From Rhizoctonia solani (taxonomy: Eukaryota > Basidiomycota > Agaricomycetes > Cantharellales > Ceratobasidiaceae): a stretch of 64,000 nucleotides of DNA. Positions 23,552 through 35,654 of the stretch are shown here, piece after piece (the stretch's first letter is position 1; each line of letters starts with the position of its first letter). Both the position numbers and the translations under genes were made by a program. Where the stretch lies: assembly GCF_016906535.1 (NCBI RefSeq), contig NC_057372.1, forward strand, positions 477,501 through 541,500, in the 5' to 3' direction. The notes under the pieces were generated by a model that saw only the letters and a program-made list of their open reading frames with translations, was not told the DNA's origin and made no database searches.

Positions 23552-24395
23552 ACAGGTGTTAATTATATAAAGACTTTTGTCAGTGGGTGGGGGGCAGGGG
23601 GGAGGTCAAGAAGGATGATAAACGCCGACTTTGCTTGACTTGCACGACTGGTTGCCGAAATGAGTGTAATGTAGGAGAGTGCTGCCGTTATGACGGTGGA
23701 GGTGGTGATGGCGATAGTAAAGGGAAGGGGAGGGGGTTACGATTCGGACTGGTCTGATTATAACGATAGTAGTGGTAATGCACATTTGTACAATTTGTTT
23801 CGTATCAATATAATGATTTGGTTTAGCACGTAATGTCAAGCTGGGAGGACAAAGTACTTGGGAAGAGGATTGTGTGATTTTTAACGGCTACATGGGTAGC
23901 GTGAGATGAGGCAGTTGTATCGTGACTGACCGGTACATGCATACAGCCACCGAAGAAGTCCCTTCAAATCTTTATTTAGCTGTCGTCCATTTAGTGTTTA
24001 CGAAGCCAGCATCTATATGATGTCTACACGGCGTATATACAGCTCTGAGGTCGTGGTTACGTTGGTTAAAGTCTCGGTTGCCGCTGACCTACCCAGGGAC
24101 ACGTTGGGGCAATTCCACAGAGTACAAACTTTTGACACCTCGAAAAAAGCTTTATTGAACGTTTAGCCCTTGTATTAGACCATTCAAGATGTTAATAAAA
24201 GCCTGTCTTGTGTGTTCAATTTGTCTCGCCAGTAACCAAAGTGTTTGACTAGCGAGATGAAAAAGTTTAGTTGGTTCTTCCGACGTCGACACCGGAGATG
24301 TGTTCACCGTCTCATCCTGGCAAGTCGATGGATTTTTACAGGGAAATGAAACTGGAGGTCCCAACTGTGTGTGCGCAATCAATCTATGGATGACT
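23552..24395. other. Intergenic, no recognisable gene
   Basis: G-rich and GGT/GAT-rich stretch downstream of the transporter (23580-23770). A minus-strand 91-codon frame (24427-24152) crosses into the duplicated block, but no family is recognised. Confidence 0.35.
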
Positions 24396-24635
24396 CGGGC
24401 CAATACAATGCTTTTAGCCGCTTCCATGGGATCCTAAACGCTGTTCCTTGGCTTCCGGCTCATCCAAATCTTCCAGTTCGTCTGGGTCTTACAGTCTATC
24501 CAGTCTTCCGGCGCATCTACTTGATTTCCAGACGCTCATACTTCTCCAAATCGCTATAATCCTTCCCATGTAATATTTATACTAAACCGTCTTGGTCTTA
24601 AATCAGCCACTGCTGCAAGCTATCCCGTGCCTCTA

Positions 24636-24818
24636 CTCTACGGGGGGCCCAAAACCCATAGAGCACTCCAGAGTGCTCCGGTTTTGGAAACCTCCTCGTT
24701 GGGATCCAACAGATCCGGATTGCCCGGCGAGCACTTGGGAGAACTCCACGAGCACCGGAGTTCCCGCCGACAATAGTGAGTCCCGGAGCGCTCCCGAGAT
24801 TTTCGGGGCCCCGTAGAG
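24636..24818. mobile_element. MITE, copy 1, 183 bp with TA target duplication
   Basis: Terminal inverted repeats CTCTACGGGG and CCCCGTAGAG, flanked by TA on each side (24634-24635 and 24819-24820). Internal sub-palindromes include agcactccagagtgct. No coding capacity. TIR plus TA suggests a Tc1/mariner-type mobilising transposase. Confidence 0.72.
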
Positions 24819-25181
24819 TATAATTCAGGCACTTTGATCAATTCTTCATATCCTTCTGAGCAAGGTATGAGTTTATACATAAACGGTTGTAGCTGCTTGT
24901 ATCAGTATATTACTATGAATTGGCACGAATGTTAACTGCTGTCTGAGGGAGTAGCTGGCGTGAGTGGTGTATTCATTAGTCATACATTCCACCCGTATTT
25001 TCACATGCACGTATATATACAACTAAGTTAGGAATCCTCTGGATCATTACCGAGAATCAGATTGATTGCTTAAAGTCATTAAAGTACAAGATAGCAGCAT
25101 TTACAGCCTCAGTACAGCACACCCCATACCTCAACTCAGTATGGGAGCTGATGAGAATCAGAACCCTGCACTCAAAGCTGC

Positions 25182-27446
25182 TTAGATGCTCCGTTGTATC
25201 AGTTCTACGTGCTTCGTTGACCGGGGCGTGAGCTTAAGCATGAACTCCTCTGGGGCGCTGTGTAATCTTATCAGCTCTGCAGCTCTCCGGTGCTCAACGC
25301 GCACCAAGGACTCACAGAATGAGCGAGTTGATCATCTTTCCACTTGGCGGAATCTGCTTGCCGTCTTTGTCACGAGCTACTTCGATGTTGAACGTTGCAA
25401 GTATAGAGGCGACAGTTATGAAGAAAGTTGATTCTGCAAAATGGCTACCTGGGCAGCGACTGCATTGCGTATCATTCAATGCGAGTCGTCAATTCATTGA
25501 CCCGACTTATATATAAGATGTCACTTGCCGGCGCCCCCATCCGAATACGGGGGAAGGAGGAGTGGCAGGGTCTAAAAAACGATCGGGATCAAAAACCTCT
25601 GGATTTTTATAGACGGATTCATCTCGGGTTATTGCCCTTGAAGTAATCCCATAGTAAGTATATAATGATAAACGAGGAGTATTGGGCGCGCCAGATTACG
25701 AACCATACGTTACCCATTCTTTGCGAATTTTATCCGGTGAGCCACAAATGATACCATCCTATCATATCACTCACATAATTGCTCCTTTGGGAATGCGGTA
25801 TCCTTTGTAAGTATCATCCTGGAAACACGTGTGTGGAATAGCTGGGTCCCGCAATACTCGCATATGAATGCCAGCAAAGTCCAAGGAATCATGATACACT
25901 TACCAAGCGCTGCAACAGGGACCCATCTCATGGTTTCTTGCACGATCCTTTCGATTTGACCAAGTTGAGCCCGGTCATCAAAGACTGGAAGTCGATTCTG
26001 TCCTACTACAGAATCAATCTCCTCCTGCGCCTTCCTTTGTAGCTCGGGATGTAGCACCATAGCCAGCAAAAACACCATCAACGTATTCACCATCTAAGTT
26101 CGGAAGATCGGTTAGTTGTACGAAAAGGACTGAACACGAAATACTCACGGTCTCTACCCCTGCTGATTTTTGAAAATAGTTCAGTCAATATAGTGCTACA
26201 GGGTCGATACAACACACCTCCAATCATCGTGATTAAAACTTGTTTGACATAGTCATCGGCCTCATCTTTGTTTAGCCCCAGTTTTAGAGCGTCGTTCCGC
26301 AACGGGGCGATCATTATGTGTGCATTTTCCTCCGTTTTCTGGTAGATCTCGTCATTAGCAGGGCGGATGAGACATTCGCATGCTATTCGAGTACCATTTT
26401 CTCTAACCCTATTTCGTATAATTCATCGATTAAAGTTTCTTTTTCTTTCCGCCATTTCAGCACCTCTCGTTTCCAACCAGCCCCAGGAAACCATTTGGGC
26501 ACATAGCGAAGTGCAGGTACCGTATTTACTATATAGTCTGAATCATTTTGATGAGGGTGAAAATAGGCACTGTACTGCGAATGCTTACTTGAATTCAATA
26601 AAGCGTATGTCATGTATGAAATTAGTTTCTGTGTCCTTGTGGCGAGTGTGTCACTCGATGAATCTACTTCGTGCCCATATAAAGAACGAAACAGTGTTGC
26701 AGAAACAGACCTAGATCGCAAGTAAAGATTAAGTTATGTCAACACAAATACACTTTCATGTAGATGGCCTTACAACAGAATCTCAGCCTCGACCTCGTGC
26801 GAAGACCAGTTGTTATTTGTATTCTTCAAGAGCCTTTGCAGAAGCTTCCTTGCAGCTTGCTCCTGTGACCGATGGTGAACTGTAATTGCTTTCTTGGTGA
26901 GCCAAGGGTTCATCAGACGTCGATACTTTCTCCATCGATCTCCGTAACCAATCATGCTTGCCGAAGCCTCCCAGTTAAGCCTTTATCACATGCGTTTGAG
27001 TCGATGTTAGCGATTTGCTGGTTGGCATAAACTAGAAGTAGGCATACAAGGTGGGATCTTTGACCATACACGCACAGGTCCGATCAGAATATATGGCTGA
27101 ACGTTTTTCAAATAGATTGGCTGTATCTTCCCTATCGTTCAAGACTATGATGGTTGTCCCGAACACGCTCAGGGAGAATATTTTGCCTGGATATCAAAAC
27201 GATGAGTGATAGGCCCCAAGCTTAGCGCATATGTAGCTACGTGCACTTACTGCCTATTTGTTCACCAAGCTTCATAAATTCCAGATGCTCATACTTGGTT
27301 GGCACGGAGAATAGGTGTCCAATCAAGGGATACGACTTGGGACTGGGAGGAAGGCTCAGCTCGTTTGAATATCTATTTCTGTACAATATGTAAGCCAACA
27401 AACTACCAACAAGGGTCGGTCCAATAAGCGAGTGTATGTCAGGCAT
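25182..27446 (-). CDS. Cytochrome P450, tandem paralogue 1
   Basis: Microsomal monooxygenase. Start ATG at 27446; residues 1-25 form an N-terminal membrane anchor, followed by the Pro-rich hinge LPPSPKSYPLIGHL. Visible P450 elements: the I-helix AGVET across the intron near 26158-26215, the K-helix ExxR in ETMRW (26155 to 25900 exon), the PERF-like region FDPDRFLDP and the haem loop FGWGRRRCPG with its Cys ligand. That loop is joined across a GC-AG intron (donor gcaagt, about 25533). A 15-nt microexon (25704-25718, NVW of the strand before AITRDE) is needed to keep frame. Stop at 25182. Complete and without inferred indels, so probably functional. Basidiomycete P450; subfamily and substrate not assigned. 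Confidence 0.88.
25704..25718 (-). other. 15-nt coding microexon of P450 paralogue 1
   Basis: Flanked by AG upstream and GT downstream on the minus strand. Including it joins a codon split after GAI to the Trp of VWAITRDE without a frame change. Confidence 0.7.
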
Positions 27447-28188
27447 AGCTTGTTAGTGGGCGTAATGAAATTTGGAAGGTATGGGTATATATGCTAAAAG
27501 TTGCTTTGGTATTAAAGTGTACTCTCACGGTCTCCACACCTTCCGATCTGTCATTGCCATGCTGTGCAGCTGTTTTATCGATCAATCTACAGCACCACAA
27601 GCTTAAAGCCACAGGATGAACAGTTCTATCCAGCTAACCAATCAACAATAGATGTATTGCCCATTGCGCAGAAAAGATGGCATAATAGAGTCAAAACTGG
27701 TATATCTTGGAATGCCGTACCCAAACATCCACACATATTCCTCCCTTGATCAAACTTAATGATCTTCCAACTGCTGGATTGAGGAAAAAATATGTGCTAT
27801 GTCCATTCTTGAAAGATCCGCAAATCAATATAAGCAATTCCGCGCATGTTGTGGAGTACTCATAAGAAAGGAAGTTAATCCTCAACCAAGGTTACGGTAT
27901 GAATATGGGTAAGTTTGCAGATACGTTATGCTATCAGGGTGTGACCCAGAAGTACGGGCCAATACCATGCTTTTAGCTACGGGATCCTAAACGCTGCTCC
28001 TTGGCTTCCAGTTTATCCAAATCTTCCAGTTCGTCTGGGTCTTACAGTCTACCCAGTCTTCCAGCGCATCTACTTGATTTCCAGACGCTCATACTTCTCC
28101 AAATCGCTATAATCCTTCCCATGTAATATTTATACTAAACCGTCTTGGTCTTAAATCAGCCACTGCTGCAACCTATCCCGTACCTCTA

Positions 28189-28370
28189 CTCTACGGGGGG
28201 CCCAAAACCCATAGAGCACTCCAGAGTGCTCCGGTTTTGGAAACCTCCTCGTTGGGATCCAACAGATCCGGATTGCCGGCGAGCACTTGGGAGAACTCCG
28301 CGAGCACCGGAGTTCCCGCCGACAATAGTGAGTCCCGGAGCGCTCCCGAGATTTTCGGGGCCCCGTAGAG
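28189..28370. mobile_element. MITE, copy 2, 182 bp
   Basis: Same element at the equivalent place in unit 2, same termini and TA flanks (28187-28188 and 28371-28372). Its position shows it was inserted before the duplication, or was copied with the conversion tract. Confidence 0.72.
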
Positions 28371-28611
28371 TATAACTCAGGCACTTTGATCAATTCTTCA
28401 TATCCTTCTGAGCAAGGTATGAGTTTATACATAAACGGTTGTAGCTGCTTGTATCAGTATATTACTATGAATCGGCACGAATGTTAACTGCTGTCTGAGG
28501 GAGTAGCTGGCGTGAGTGGTGTATTCATTAGTCATACTTTCCACCCGTATTTTCACATGCATGTATATATACAACAGCTACCAAGAATCAAAACTCTGCA
28601 CTCAAAGCTGC

Positions 28612-30885
28612 TTAGATGCTCTGTTGTATCAGTTCTACGTGCTTCGTTGACCGGGGCGTGAGCTTAAGCATGAACTCCTCTGGGGCGCTGTGTAATCTTA
28701 TCAGCTCTGCAGCTCTCCGGTGCTCAACGCGCACCAAGGACTCACAGAATGAGCGAGTTGATCATCTTTCCACTTGGCGGAATCTGCTTGCCGTCTTTGT
28801 CACGAGCTACTTCGATGTTGAACGTCGCAAGTATGGAAGCAATAGTTATGAAGAGAGAAGATTGTGCAAAATGAATACCCGGGCAACGACTATATTGTAT
28901 TTTGTTATAAGTAAGCTTTAAGGCAGTTGGTCTGAGCTGTATCAAATATATATCACTCACCGGCGTCCCCATCCAAATACGGGGGAAGGAGGGGTGGCAG
29001 GGTTCAGAAATCGATCGGGGTCAAAAGCCTCTGGGTTTTTATAGACAGTTTCATCTCGGGTTATTGCCCTTGAATCAATGATGTTGTTAGTTTATAATAA
29101 TGAGTACTTCATGTGAGTGCCTTATCACCAACCATACGTTCCCCATGCTGGAAATGCATAGGTATTGTTCCTTAAGTCTCAAATGATGTTATCCTGCTAT
29201 ATTCAACCTACATAATTGCCCCCTTTGGGATGTGGTATCCTTTGTACGTATCATCCTGATAACAGGTGTGTGGGAGAGCTAAGCCCCAGAGTATTCATTG
29301 ATCAACAGATATAACGTTCAAGTAACACGCAATGTACTTACCAAGCCCGGCAACGGGTGCCCATCTCAAAGTTTCTTGCACAATCCTTTCGACGCAACCT
29401 AGTCGTGTTCGATCATCGAAACTAGGGAGCCGTGTACCACCTAATACATAATCAAGTTCATCCTGCGCTTTCTTTTGCGCCTCGGGGTATAGCACCATTG
29501 CCAGGAAAAACATCATCAGTGTGTTAACGGTCTATATCTAAGGGTTGGCTAATTGCATGACAAGGGTCAAATCAGTGACCCACAGTCTCTATGCCCGCTG
29601 GAGATTAGAATTATTTGAGTTAGTGATCTCCTTTACAGTCATCCTAAACGCACCGCCAACCAATGTAATTAAAATTTGCTTAACATGATCATCGGCTGCC
29701 TCCTCGCTTAGTCCCAACTTCAGAGCATCATTTCGAAAAGATGCTATCATGATACGTGCGCTATCTTCTTTGTTCTAGGTGCATGTTTTGAATGGAAAGG
29801 CGCATAAATAACTCGAACAAACTCACCATGTGCATATTCTCCAGTCCAATATTATATAATTCTTCTATGAATGTTTCTTTTTCTTTTCTCCACCTCAGTA
29901 CCTCTCGCTTCCAGTTAGCCCCAGGAAACCATTCCGGGACATAACAAAGCGCAGGGACCGTATTCACAAAGTAATCTAGAAAATGTTTTGATGAGAATAT
30001 AGATGACCACAATATGGGTAGACTAATGAATTGAGTTTAATAAGGCATATGTGACGTAAGAAATCAGTTTTTGCGTCCTCCCAGCGAATGAGTCACTTGA
30101 GGAGGCTACTTCGTATCCGTATAAAGACCGAAACAATGTTGCGGAAACGGATCTTTTAGTGTTTTATGTTTAACAGTTAGGTCAGACAAATACAAAGTAA
30201 TGTTCAGTGGGTAACCTTACAGGAGAATGTCAGCCTCCACCTCACATGACGGCCTGTTACTGTTAGGAGATCTTAAGAGCTGCTGTAGCAACTTCCTTGC
30301 GCTTTGCTCTTGCGATTTATGGTGAATCGCAGTTGCTTGCTTGGAAAGCCAAGGGTTTGTCAGGCGCCGATACCTTCTCCATCGATCACCATAGCCAATC
30401 AAGCTCCCAAAAGCTTCCCAGTCAAGTCTGTTGCGTATATGCTCAGATCTCAGCTTCCGTGGCCTGCGAACAGAATCAATCGGAACTTGACATACAAGGT
30501 AGGGTCTTTGACCATACGAGCACAGGTGCGATGAGAATATGTTGCTGAGCGCTTGTCGAAAAGATTTACTACATCCTCCTTGTCGTTCAAGACAATGATG
30601 GTTGTCCCAAATACACTCAGGGAGAGAATTTTACCTGGGTAAAATAGATAATTAGCAATAAATCAAAGCTCATAAATATGGTCACTTGCTGCCTATCTGT
30701 TCACCGAGTTTCATGAACTCCAGATGTTCATATTCGGTTGGCATAGATAGAAGGTGCCCAATGAGAGGATAAGACTTGGGGCTAGGCGGTAGACTCAATC
30801 TATCCAGATACTTATCTCTGTAAAGCACGTAAGCTAAGAGGCTACCAAGAACGGTCGATCCAATGAGCAAAGAGGCATCTGCCAT
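28612..30885 (-). CDS. Cytochrome P450, tandem paralogue 2
   Basis: Same architecture as paralogue 1: N-terminal anchor from ATG 30885, hinge LPPSPKSYPLIGHL, K-helix ETLRW, FGWGRRRCPG haem loop, stop at 28612. The intron in the haem loop is GT-AG here (donor gtgagt), where paralogue 1 has gcaagt. The 15-nt microexon is conserved at 29133-29147. The last exon (28612 to about 28823) and 3' flank are almost identical to paralogue 1, whereas the rest of the coding region is clearly diverged. Complete, presumably functional, and likely to differ in substrate range from its twin in the diverged N-terminal two-thirds. Confidence 0.88.
29133..29147 (-). other. 15-nt coding microexon of P450 paralogue 2
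   Basis: Same length, phase and encoded residues (MGNVW) as in paralogue 1, with different flanking introns. Confidence 0.7.
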
Positions 30886-32402
30886 AGTTTGATTGTGTGT
30901 TATATAAGTTCTGGAGGGTACAGATCCACCGTGGAACTACTCTTGCATATATACTCCTGTGCCTTTTGTTTGCTGTAACTTGTAGTGACTGCGTCATGAT
31001 TGCTTAATTGTTGAAAACAGTCTTTAGCACCAAAAATTCCCAAGTTACCGGAAGGTTATTGCTTGCCTATTGCGAATACATTAGCCGACAAGATATGCAC
31101 CACCCTATTTCGTAAAGTGGGCAATAAATACTTCAAATGGTTCGTGCCAGAATATTGTACCCAAACGTGCAAATAATATTTTTTCTTCGATCAAGTGTGG
31201 AGATCTGTAACTACCAATTTATGAAAGTCCATCTCAGATCCATTCTTGCTGATGTGGGTAGACCAATGGGAATAGCTATAGAGATGTTACGAGAGAACCA
31301 GGGATATGGAATGCTCTCCCAGTCAATATCATAAACGAAGATCGGAATATTGGTGTCGATAAAAACGCACGTAGGTTTCACTTTAGCGATGGCAGACTTA
31401 GCTTTAAATTTATACACTCATCCATACACCACCATTTATAAACGTCTTAGATCTGATCGATAGACGAACCCAATACCAGACGAGGCGAAATCATGTGAAT
31501 TCATGCGCGCACGCTAAGCAGAACAAGTGCATATATATAGATATAGAGTGTGTTGAATGATATGGAGTATATAACATGGTGTGCTCAGCATGTTCAATCA
31601 TGCTTGGGTATAAGCGTCGTGTGGCATCTAACTGCCCACAACCAGGACCAAAGTCAGGATAGAAGATGGGCAGGCACTCGGTTCCAGATGCCAAAAATTT
31701 TCAAGAGACCATCTGAGGTGTGGTGCAAGACAAAGCCAACATACCATCCACCCTGGACCCCTATGCGCAATTTGAGTACCACTTTTATAAAATAATAGCT
31801 GACCAAAGGCCCCATGTTCTTATGATACCGGTAGAATTTCGATAAATGTGCGCAGATCTCCTGTGTTGCTTATATATAGGGTAAGCCCTGCAACCACAGA
31901 AAACTTGCGCCCCAGATCTCAAGACTTGTAGCTAGACAACAGTCGTACGCAGATCTAGGAGGCCACGATGCGGGCTCAGAGGGGAATAGCCCGATCGTGC
32001 CAAAACCCGATATATAAAGTGAGGGCTTTTATAAATCGCTGGAAAATCTTCATTTTTGAGTCCCGGCGTGATAGTCAGATGTGTGGTGCTACCGGTGAAT
32101 ATATCAGCCGCTTCTGACTCCAAGCACATTCTCCTAATGATGCATTGAGTTAGATGTACTGAAACAATGGTTCTATAATCATAGCCAATCTGAATCTGTT
32201 CGAACTAGTAATAAATACGCTTATGCATAGTTATAAATCATCGTGAACAATATAGAACGCCTATATGTGATCTAACCCTAAGTATTGGATCTAAGGCCTT
32301 CCATATTCGGCTCATATATCTCGGAGGTTCAATTGGTAGTGGTAACGTTCGAATCGGCACACTAGGGAGGTTTGAGTTGGCTGTGATAAACAGCGAAGGG
32401 AT
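30886..32402. other. P450 promoter and intergenic sequence, no gene seen
   Basis: Beyond the duplicated P450 promoter (to about 31260), no coding motif or repeat recognised. Confidence 0.35.
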
Positions 32403-32765
32403 TCAACGTACGACAATGCTCGTAGCCTGAGGGCAGAGTTCCAGAGCTTGCTGGGTGAGAAGTAGCGTTTCAGTGTTATTAGTAATTCCGGCGTCCTTAG
32501 CGAATTTGGGGACCACACAAAGAGACTTAGGAAGTTCGGTCCAGTTGATTGTTGCTTCGGTTGTACCAAATGTCTCATTGGCAGGCGCGGAGCGGTTAGA
32601 GGCAAGCTAAGACGTGCTAATTGGTTCCGGTTGATCGACTGAATAAAAGCTACTTACCCCAACGCTGATTGGTTGGCCAACCGAATTGTCCTGGCGAGCG
32701 GTAATACGAAGCGCAAGAACTGGAGCGCTTAATGCAACTGTAAGTGCAATAGGAGGGAAAAGCAT
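32403..32765 (-). CDS. Small secreted N-glycosylated protein, function unknown
   Basis: Two exons, 32765-32658 and 32606-32403, with a GT-AG intron 32607-32657 (phase 0). The product is about 103 residues: a clear signal peptide (hydrophobic core PPIALTVALSAPVLA), then a mature part with four N-glycosylation sequons (NRS, NET, NWT, NNT) and only two Cys. No family recognised. Size, secretion and location near other secreted-protein genes suggest an effector-like or wall-associated protein, which is inference. An alternative 3' end through a 31-nt intron is possible but that intron is probably too short. Confidence 0.6.
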
Positions 32766-34384
32766 GTTAGCTATGTGATAGCTTAATGAAATAGTTTGTG
32801 TATGGAGATCGAGTTAGTTAATTCCTGGTGTTGTACTTGCGGCACAGCACTCTAAGTCTTTTTATACTCTTTGTCACACCAGCCTCATTGTCCTTGGACT
32901 GCGCAACTATGGTTTATAATTAGACACGCAGAAACACCGCAGCGACGGATCAGCTTAATGAACCGCGCTATTTGCCCATATCAATCAACCGCAGCACTTA
33001 CCCGCGTAAGAATGTACATTTCTTGCCATATTTAGCAGCTACTATTTGCTTCTGGTTTCGCTACTTCCTACATTAGGAAGTCTTAGTACGGAATAGCTGG
33101 ATAAACTGGGTAACCTCTGGTATCTTAGCTTGAGTTTGTACAGCTCCGCAGTAATATTCACGGCAGCCATCGGTAATTTGTTACGTCTGTTCACCGCGGG
33201 CGAAGAACCAAGGGAAACCGGTTACACTAGATCCCAGTCGCTTGAGATTACCACATACTCATCCAATTAATTTGGATAGCTGCCATCAGCTACGCGGCAC
33301 TGGTACTCGGAGTACGTACTCGAGATTGTATTAGGCTACCTCAAGGAACTAGAAACGAGACCGGTAAATTTTATCCTTGTTTGGCTTTAGCAAGCACTTC
33401 TTACTACCAAAATGCCTTGATAAATATCTTATATATCAAACAAGCTCTTGCCCTGAGCTCACTGGGACTCATGTCAACCACGAGTATTTATGCTGAGGGA
33501 AGGCATGTACTTGTGCCCCTCGAGCGCCTTTCAAACCAAACCACACACCCCTACAAATCTGCTCCTCTTAGGAATGGCTAGTATGATTGACACCCTTGCT
33601 TCTCTCGAGAGTTGACAATCCAGATTGAGTACATTAAATTAATTCCGATTCCAAATTGTGATGATTGGACACCGTGGTAATTGGAGTTCAGGCAACTTGC
33701 AATTGAGTGTACATGACACAATTTAAAAAGCTGATATGATAAGAATAAAAACCACCAAACCCTGAGCTCACTACTGCAAATATCCTATTCAGCATACATG
33801 CATAAGATCTTGTGGGCCACAGCAAGCAAAGGATTTAGATACAATACTGAGCCGGGGCACGGGGGCTTGCAGTCATGTAAATGGCTCAAACGCCACACTG
33901 CTTTTCTACTCTGAACTAAGCGCAAGGTACTATTACATCCTTGCATTTTTCCAGCACCTGCCCACTATCCCTCATAACAACAGAGAATTCCCATCCATAG
34001 CTCTCTGCAACCCCAAGCCTTTGATTCAGACAGTTAGAGTCCCAGGTGGCCTGGCAGCCTTGGGCAGCCCTGGGCTCTCCCACTTGTACCACTTTGAGAG
34101 TCACCACTATATATATTACCATACATTACAGATCAGACCAGAGCATAGGTTGAGTATATCCTTTTTGTATTTATGTTTACAGGCATATAGTTGCTTGTTA
34201 ATTTCTTACTGATATAGCGGCCCATGTTGGTAAGTAGGTTTACACTTTGACCTGATCACATATTCAAGAGACTGCATTGGTTCTGATTGCAACTGTTGCT
34301 GCAAGGTCACTCCCAGGGCCTGAAGTCATCAGGAGATGCTCAAATCTGCAACTCACTAAATCATGTGCTGGGTGTTTTTTTTTT
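32766..34384. other. Intergenic, edge of the retrotransposon pile
   Basis: No gene recognised. From about 33780 the sequence becomes CpG-poor and TG/CA-rich like the repeats to its right, so it is probably old repeat sequence not assigned to a family. Confidence 0.35.
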
Positions 34385-34724
34385 TCTTCTGATATCCTCC
34401 TCTAATGAGTAAGAGACAAGGTAAAATCAACTTGGGGGCTCCAAGCAATTTCCCTGCTGTATATATAGACAAAGTTCAACTATGTACATGGTCTGTGCTT
34501 GTGTGAAAAGAAGAGTCCATGTGAAATGAGAAGAGTGCTGTGGGCTGCACAGAAGCATGGATTTCTCCTAAGCGCCCTTGGCATGGCATCTTGGTGCAGC
34601 ATCTTGGCATAATAAGTGCCAAGGTCATGTGATCAAAAAACATAAGATATAGAGTTTGTAAAAAATACTAGAAATAATAGAAAATTTGGGAGATTCTGAT
34701 GGTATATTTCAAGAGGGTGTAACA
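34385..34724 (-). mobile_element. Family B solo LTR fragment
   Basis: Matches the 5' 60% of the B LTR in reverse orientation, ending at the B terminus (tgtaaca at 34718-34724). The other end is truncated near 34385. Confidence 0.72.
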
Positions 34725-34969
34725 GGATCACACATGTTGAAACAGAGACCATATCTAGGCCAGGATCCACTACTCCCACCCAAAACCGCACAAGACCCAC
34801 CAAAAGACAAGTCACTCCCATGGAAGATTGGGTTTTCAGCAGTCAAGAGCTACATTGGTTCAAATGCCTCAAGGCTGGAGGCTACCCCAACAACAAAGCC
34901 CTTGAGCATTGCATCAAGTACTATACCATCACCAACAAAGCCATTGCCAACATCATCAAGAACAGACAA

Positions 34970-35142
34970 TGTCATAAACAGAGGAAAATAGAACTAGCTG
35001 GAATTGAACCAGCTTGACCACTAAGCCATAGAGCCCTATTATTCCTCTGCTGACAACCCATGATTACACCTGCTACCCCCCAAATTTGGGCTTGGGCCAG
35101 CATGCAACCACTTGTGCTGGTCATGTGACTGTGTCCAGGACA
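34970..35142 (-). mobile_element. TRIM solo LTR, 173 bp, TSD gacaa
   Basis: Termini TGTC...GACA; 5-bp duplication gacaa at 34965-34969 and 35143-35147. Exactly the length of the LTRs of the complete TRIM at 44384-44818, in opposite orientation. Confidence 0.9.
34989..35037 (-). ncRNA. tRNA-like mini-gene in TRIM solo LTR
   Basis: Same 49-nt element as in the complete TRIM: acceptor-like 5' strand AGGGCTC, A box TGGCTTAGTGG, B box GGTTCAATTCC, 3' strand TAGTTCT plus discriminator A, then T4. Intact in this copy. Confidence 0.55.
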
Positions 35143-35219
35143 GACAACTATATGACAATACCAACAAAGAGACAAGCAGCACTAATGCATTCATCCAAAA
35201 AATCAATAAACTTGGCAAC

Positions 35220-35654
35220 TGTCATGACCCATGCCTTTGCTGGCATGTCTCCTGACCAAGCCACCTACTAATAGGATATTCCACAGTCTTTAGAAGGCCG
35301 CATATACTCACATATATGCAGTCAGAACTGTCATTACTCTAAGGGCTCATGACTTAGAGACTGACAGTCCACCAGGGTCACATGACCTCCCCCCCTCCAG
35401 TCCTTTATCAAATATTATACTAAACTACTACGGATTTGAGGTGTGGGGGGGATGACATAATCTCTTCTATAATAATATATTATTCAGACCTTGCCTGCAG
35501 GCATTAACATTGGCCCGCGGCTAGGGGGGCGGGGGGAGTGCAACATCCCCCAGCAATATATATTATTCATATATCACTGTGCATCACATATACTATATAT
35601 ATCTTTGACAGTGGATATATATGGTAATAACCCCTCCAGATATGGGTTATGACA
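35220..35654 (-). mobile_element. Family D solo LTR, 435 bp, TSD gcaac
   Basis: TG...CA termini (read on minus: TGTCATAACCC ... TCATGACA), 5-bp duplication gcaac at 35215-35219 and 35655-35659. AT-rich centre with short palindromes. No internal domain of D is present in the window. Confidence 0.85.

Larger units (their letters stand above)
24396..27955. repeat. Tandem duplication unit 1 (P450 block)
   Basis: About 3.5-kb unit containing a MITE, the downstream flank, one P450 gene and its promoter; directly followed by unit 2. The left boundary is marked by similar sequence near 24400 and 27960 (caatac[a/c]atgctttt). Near-identity is confined to about 24430-25394; the rest is clearly diverged. 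Confidence 0.8.
27956..31270. repeat. Tandem duplication unit 2 (P450 block)
   Basis: Second copy of the P450 block. Promoter-region similarity can still be followed to about 31260 (for example gtacccaaac at 31157 and 27717). Relative to unit 1 it lacks about 130 bp just downstream of the P450 stop codon. Confidence 0.75.

Noticed and set aside
24152..24427. Minus-strand 91-codon open frame next to the duplication
   Set aside because: No recognisable domain, and it spans the boundary of the duplicated block; probably chance.
35460..35640. AT-rich palindromic stretch as a replication origin
   Set aside because: It is the interior of a family D solo LTR and recurs at 39900-40080.
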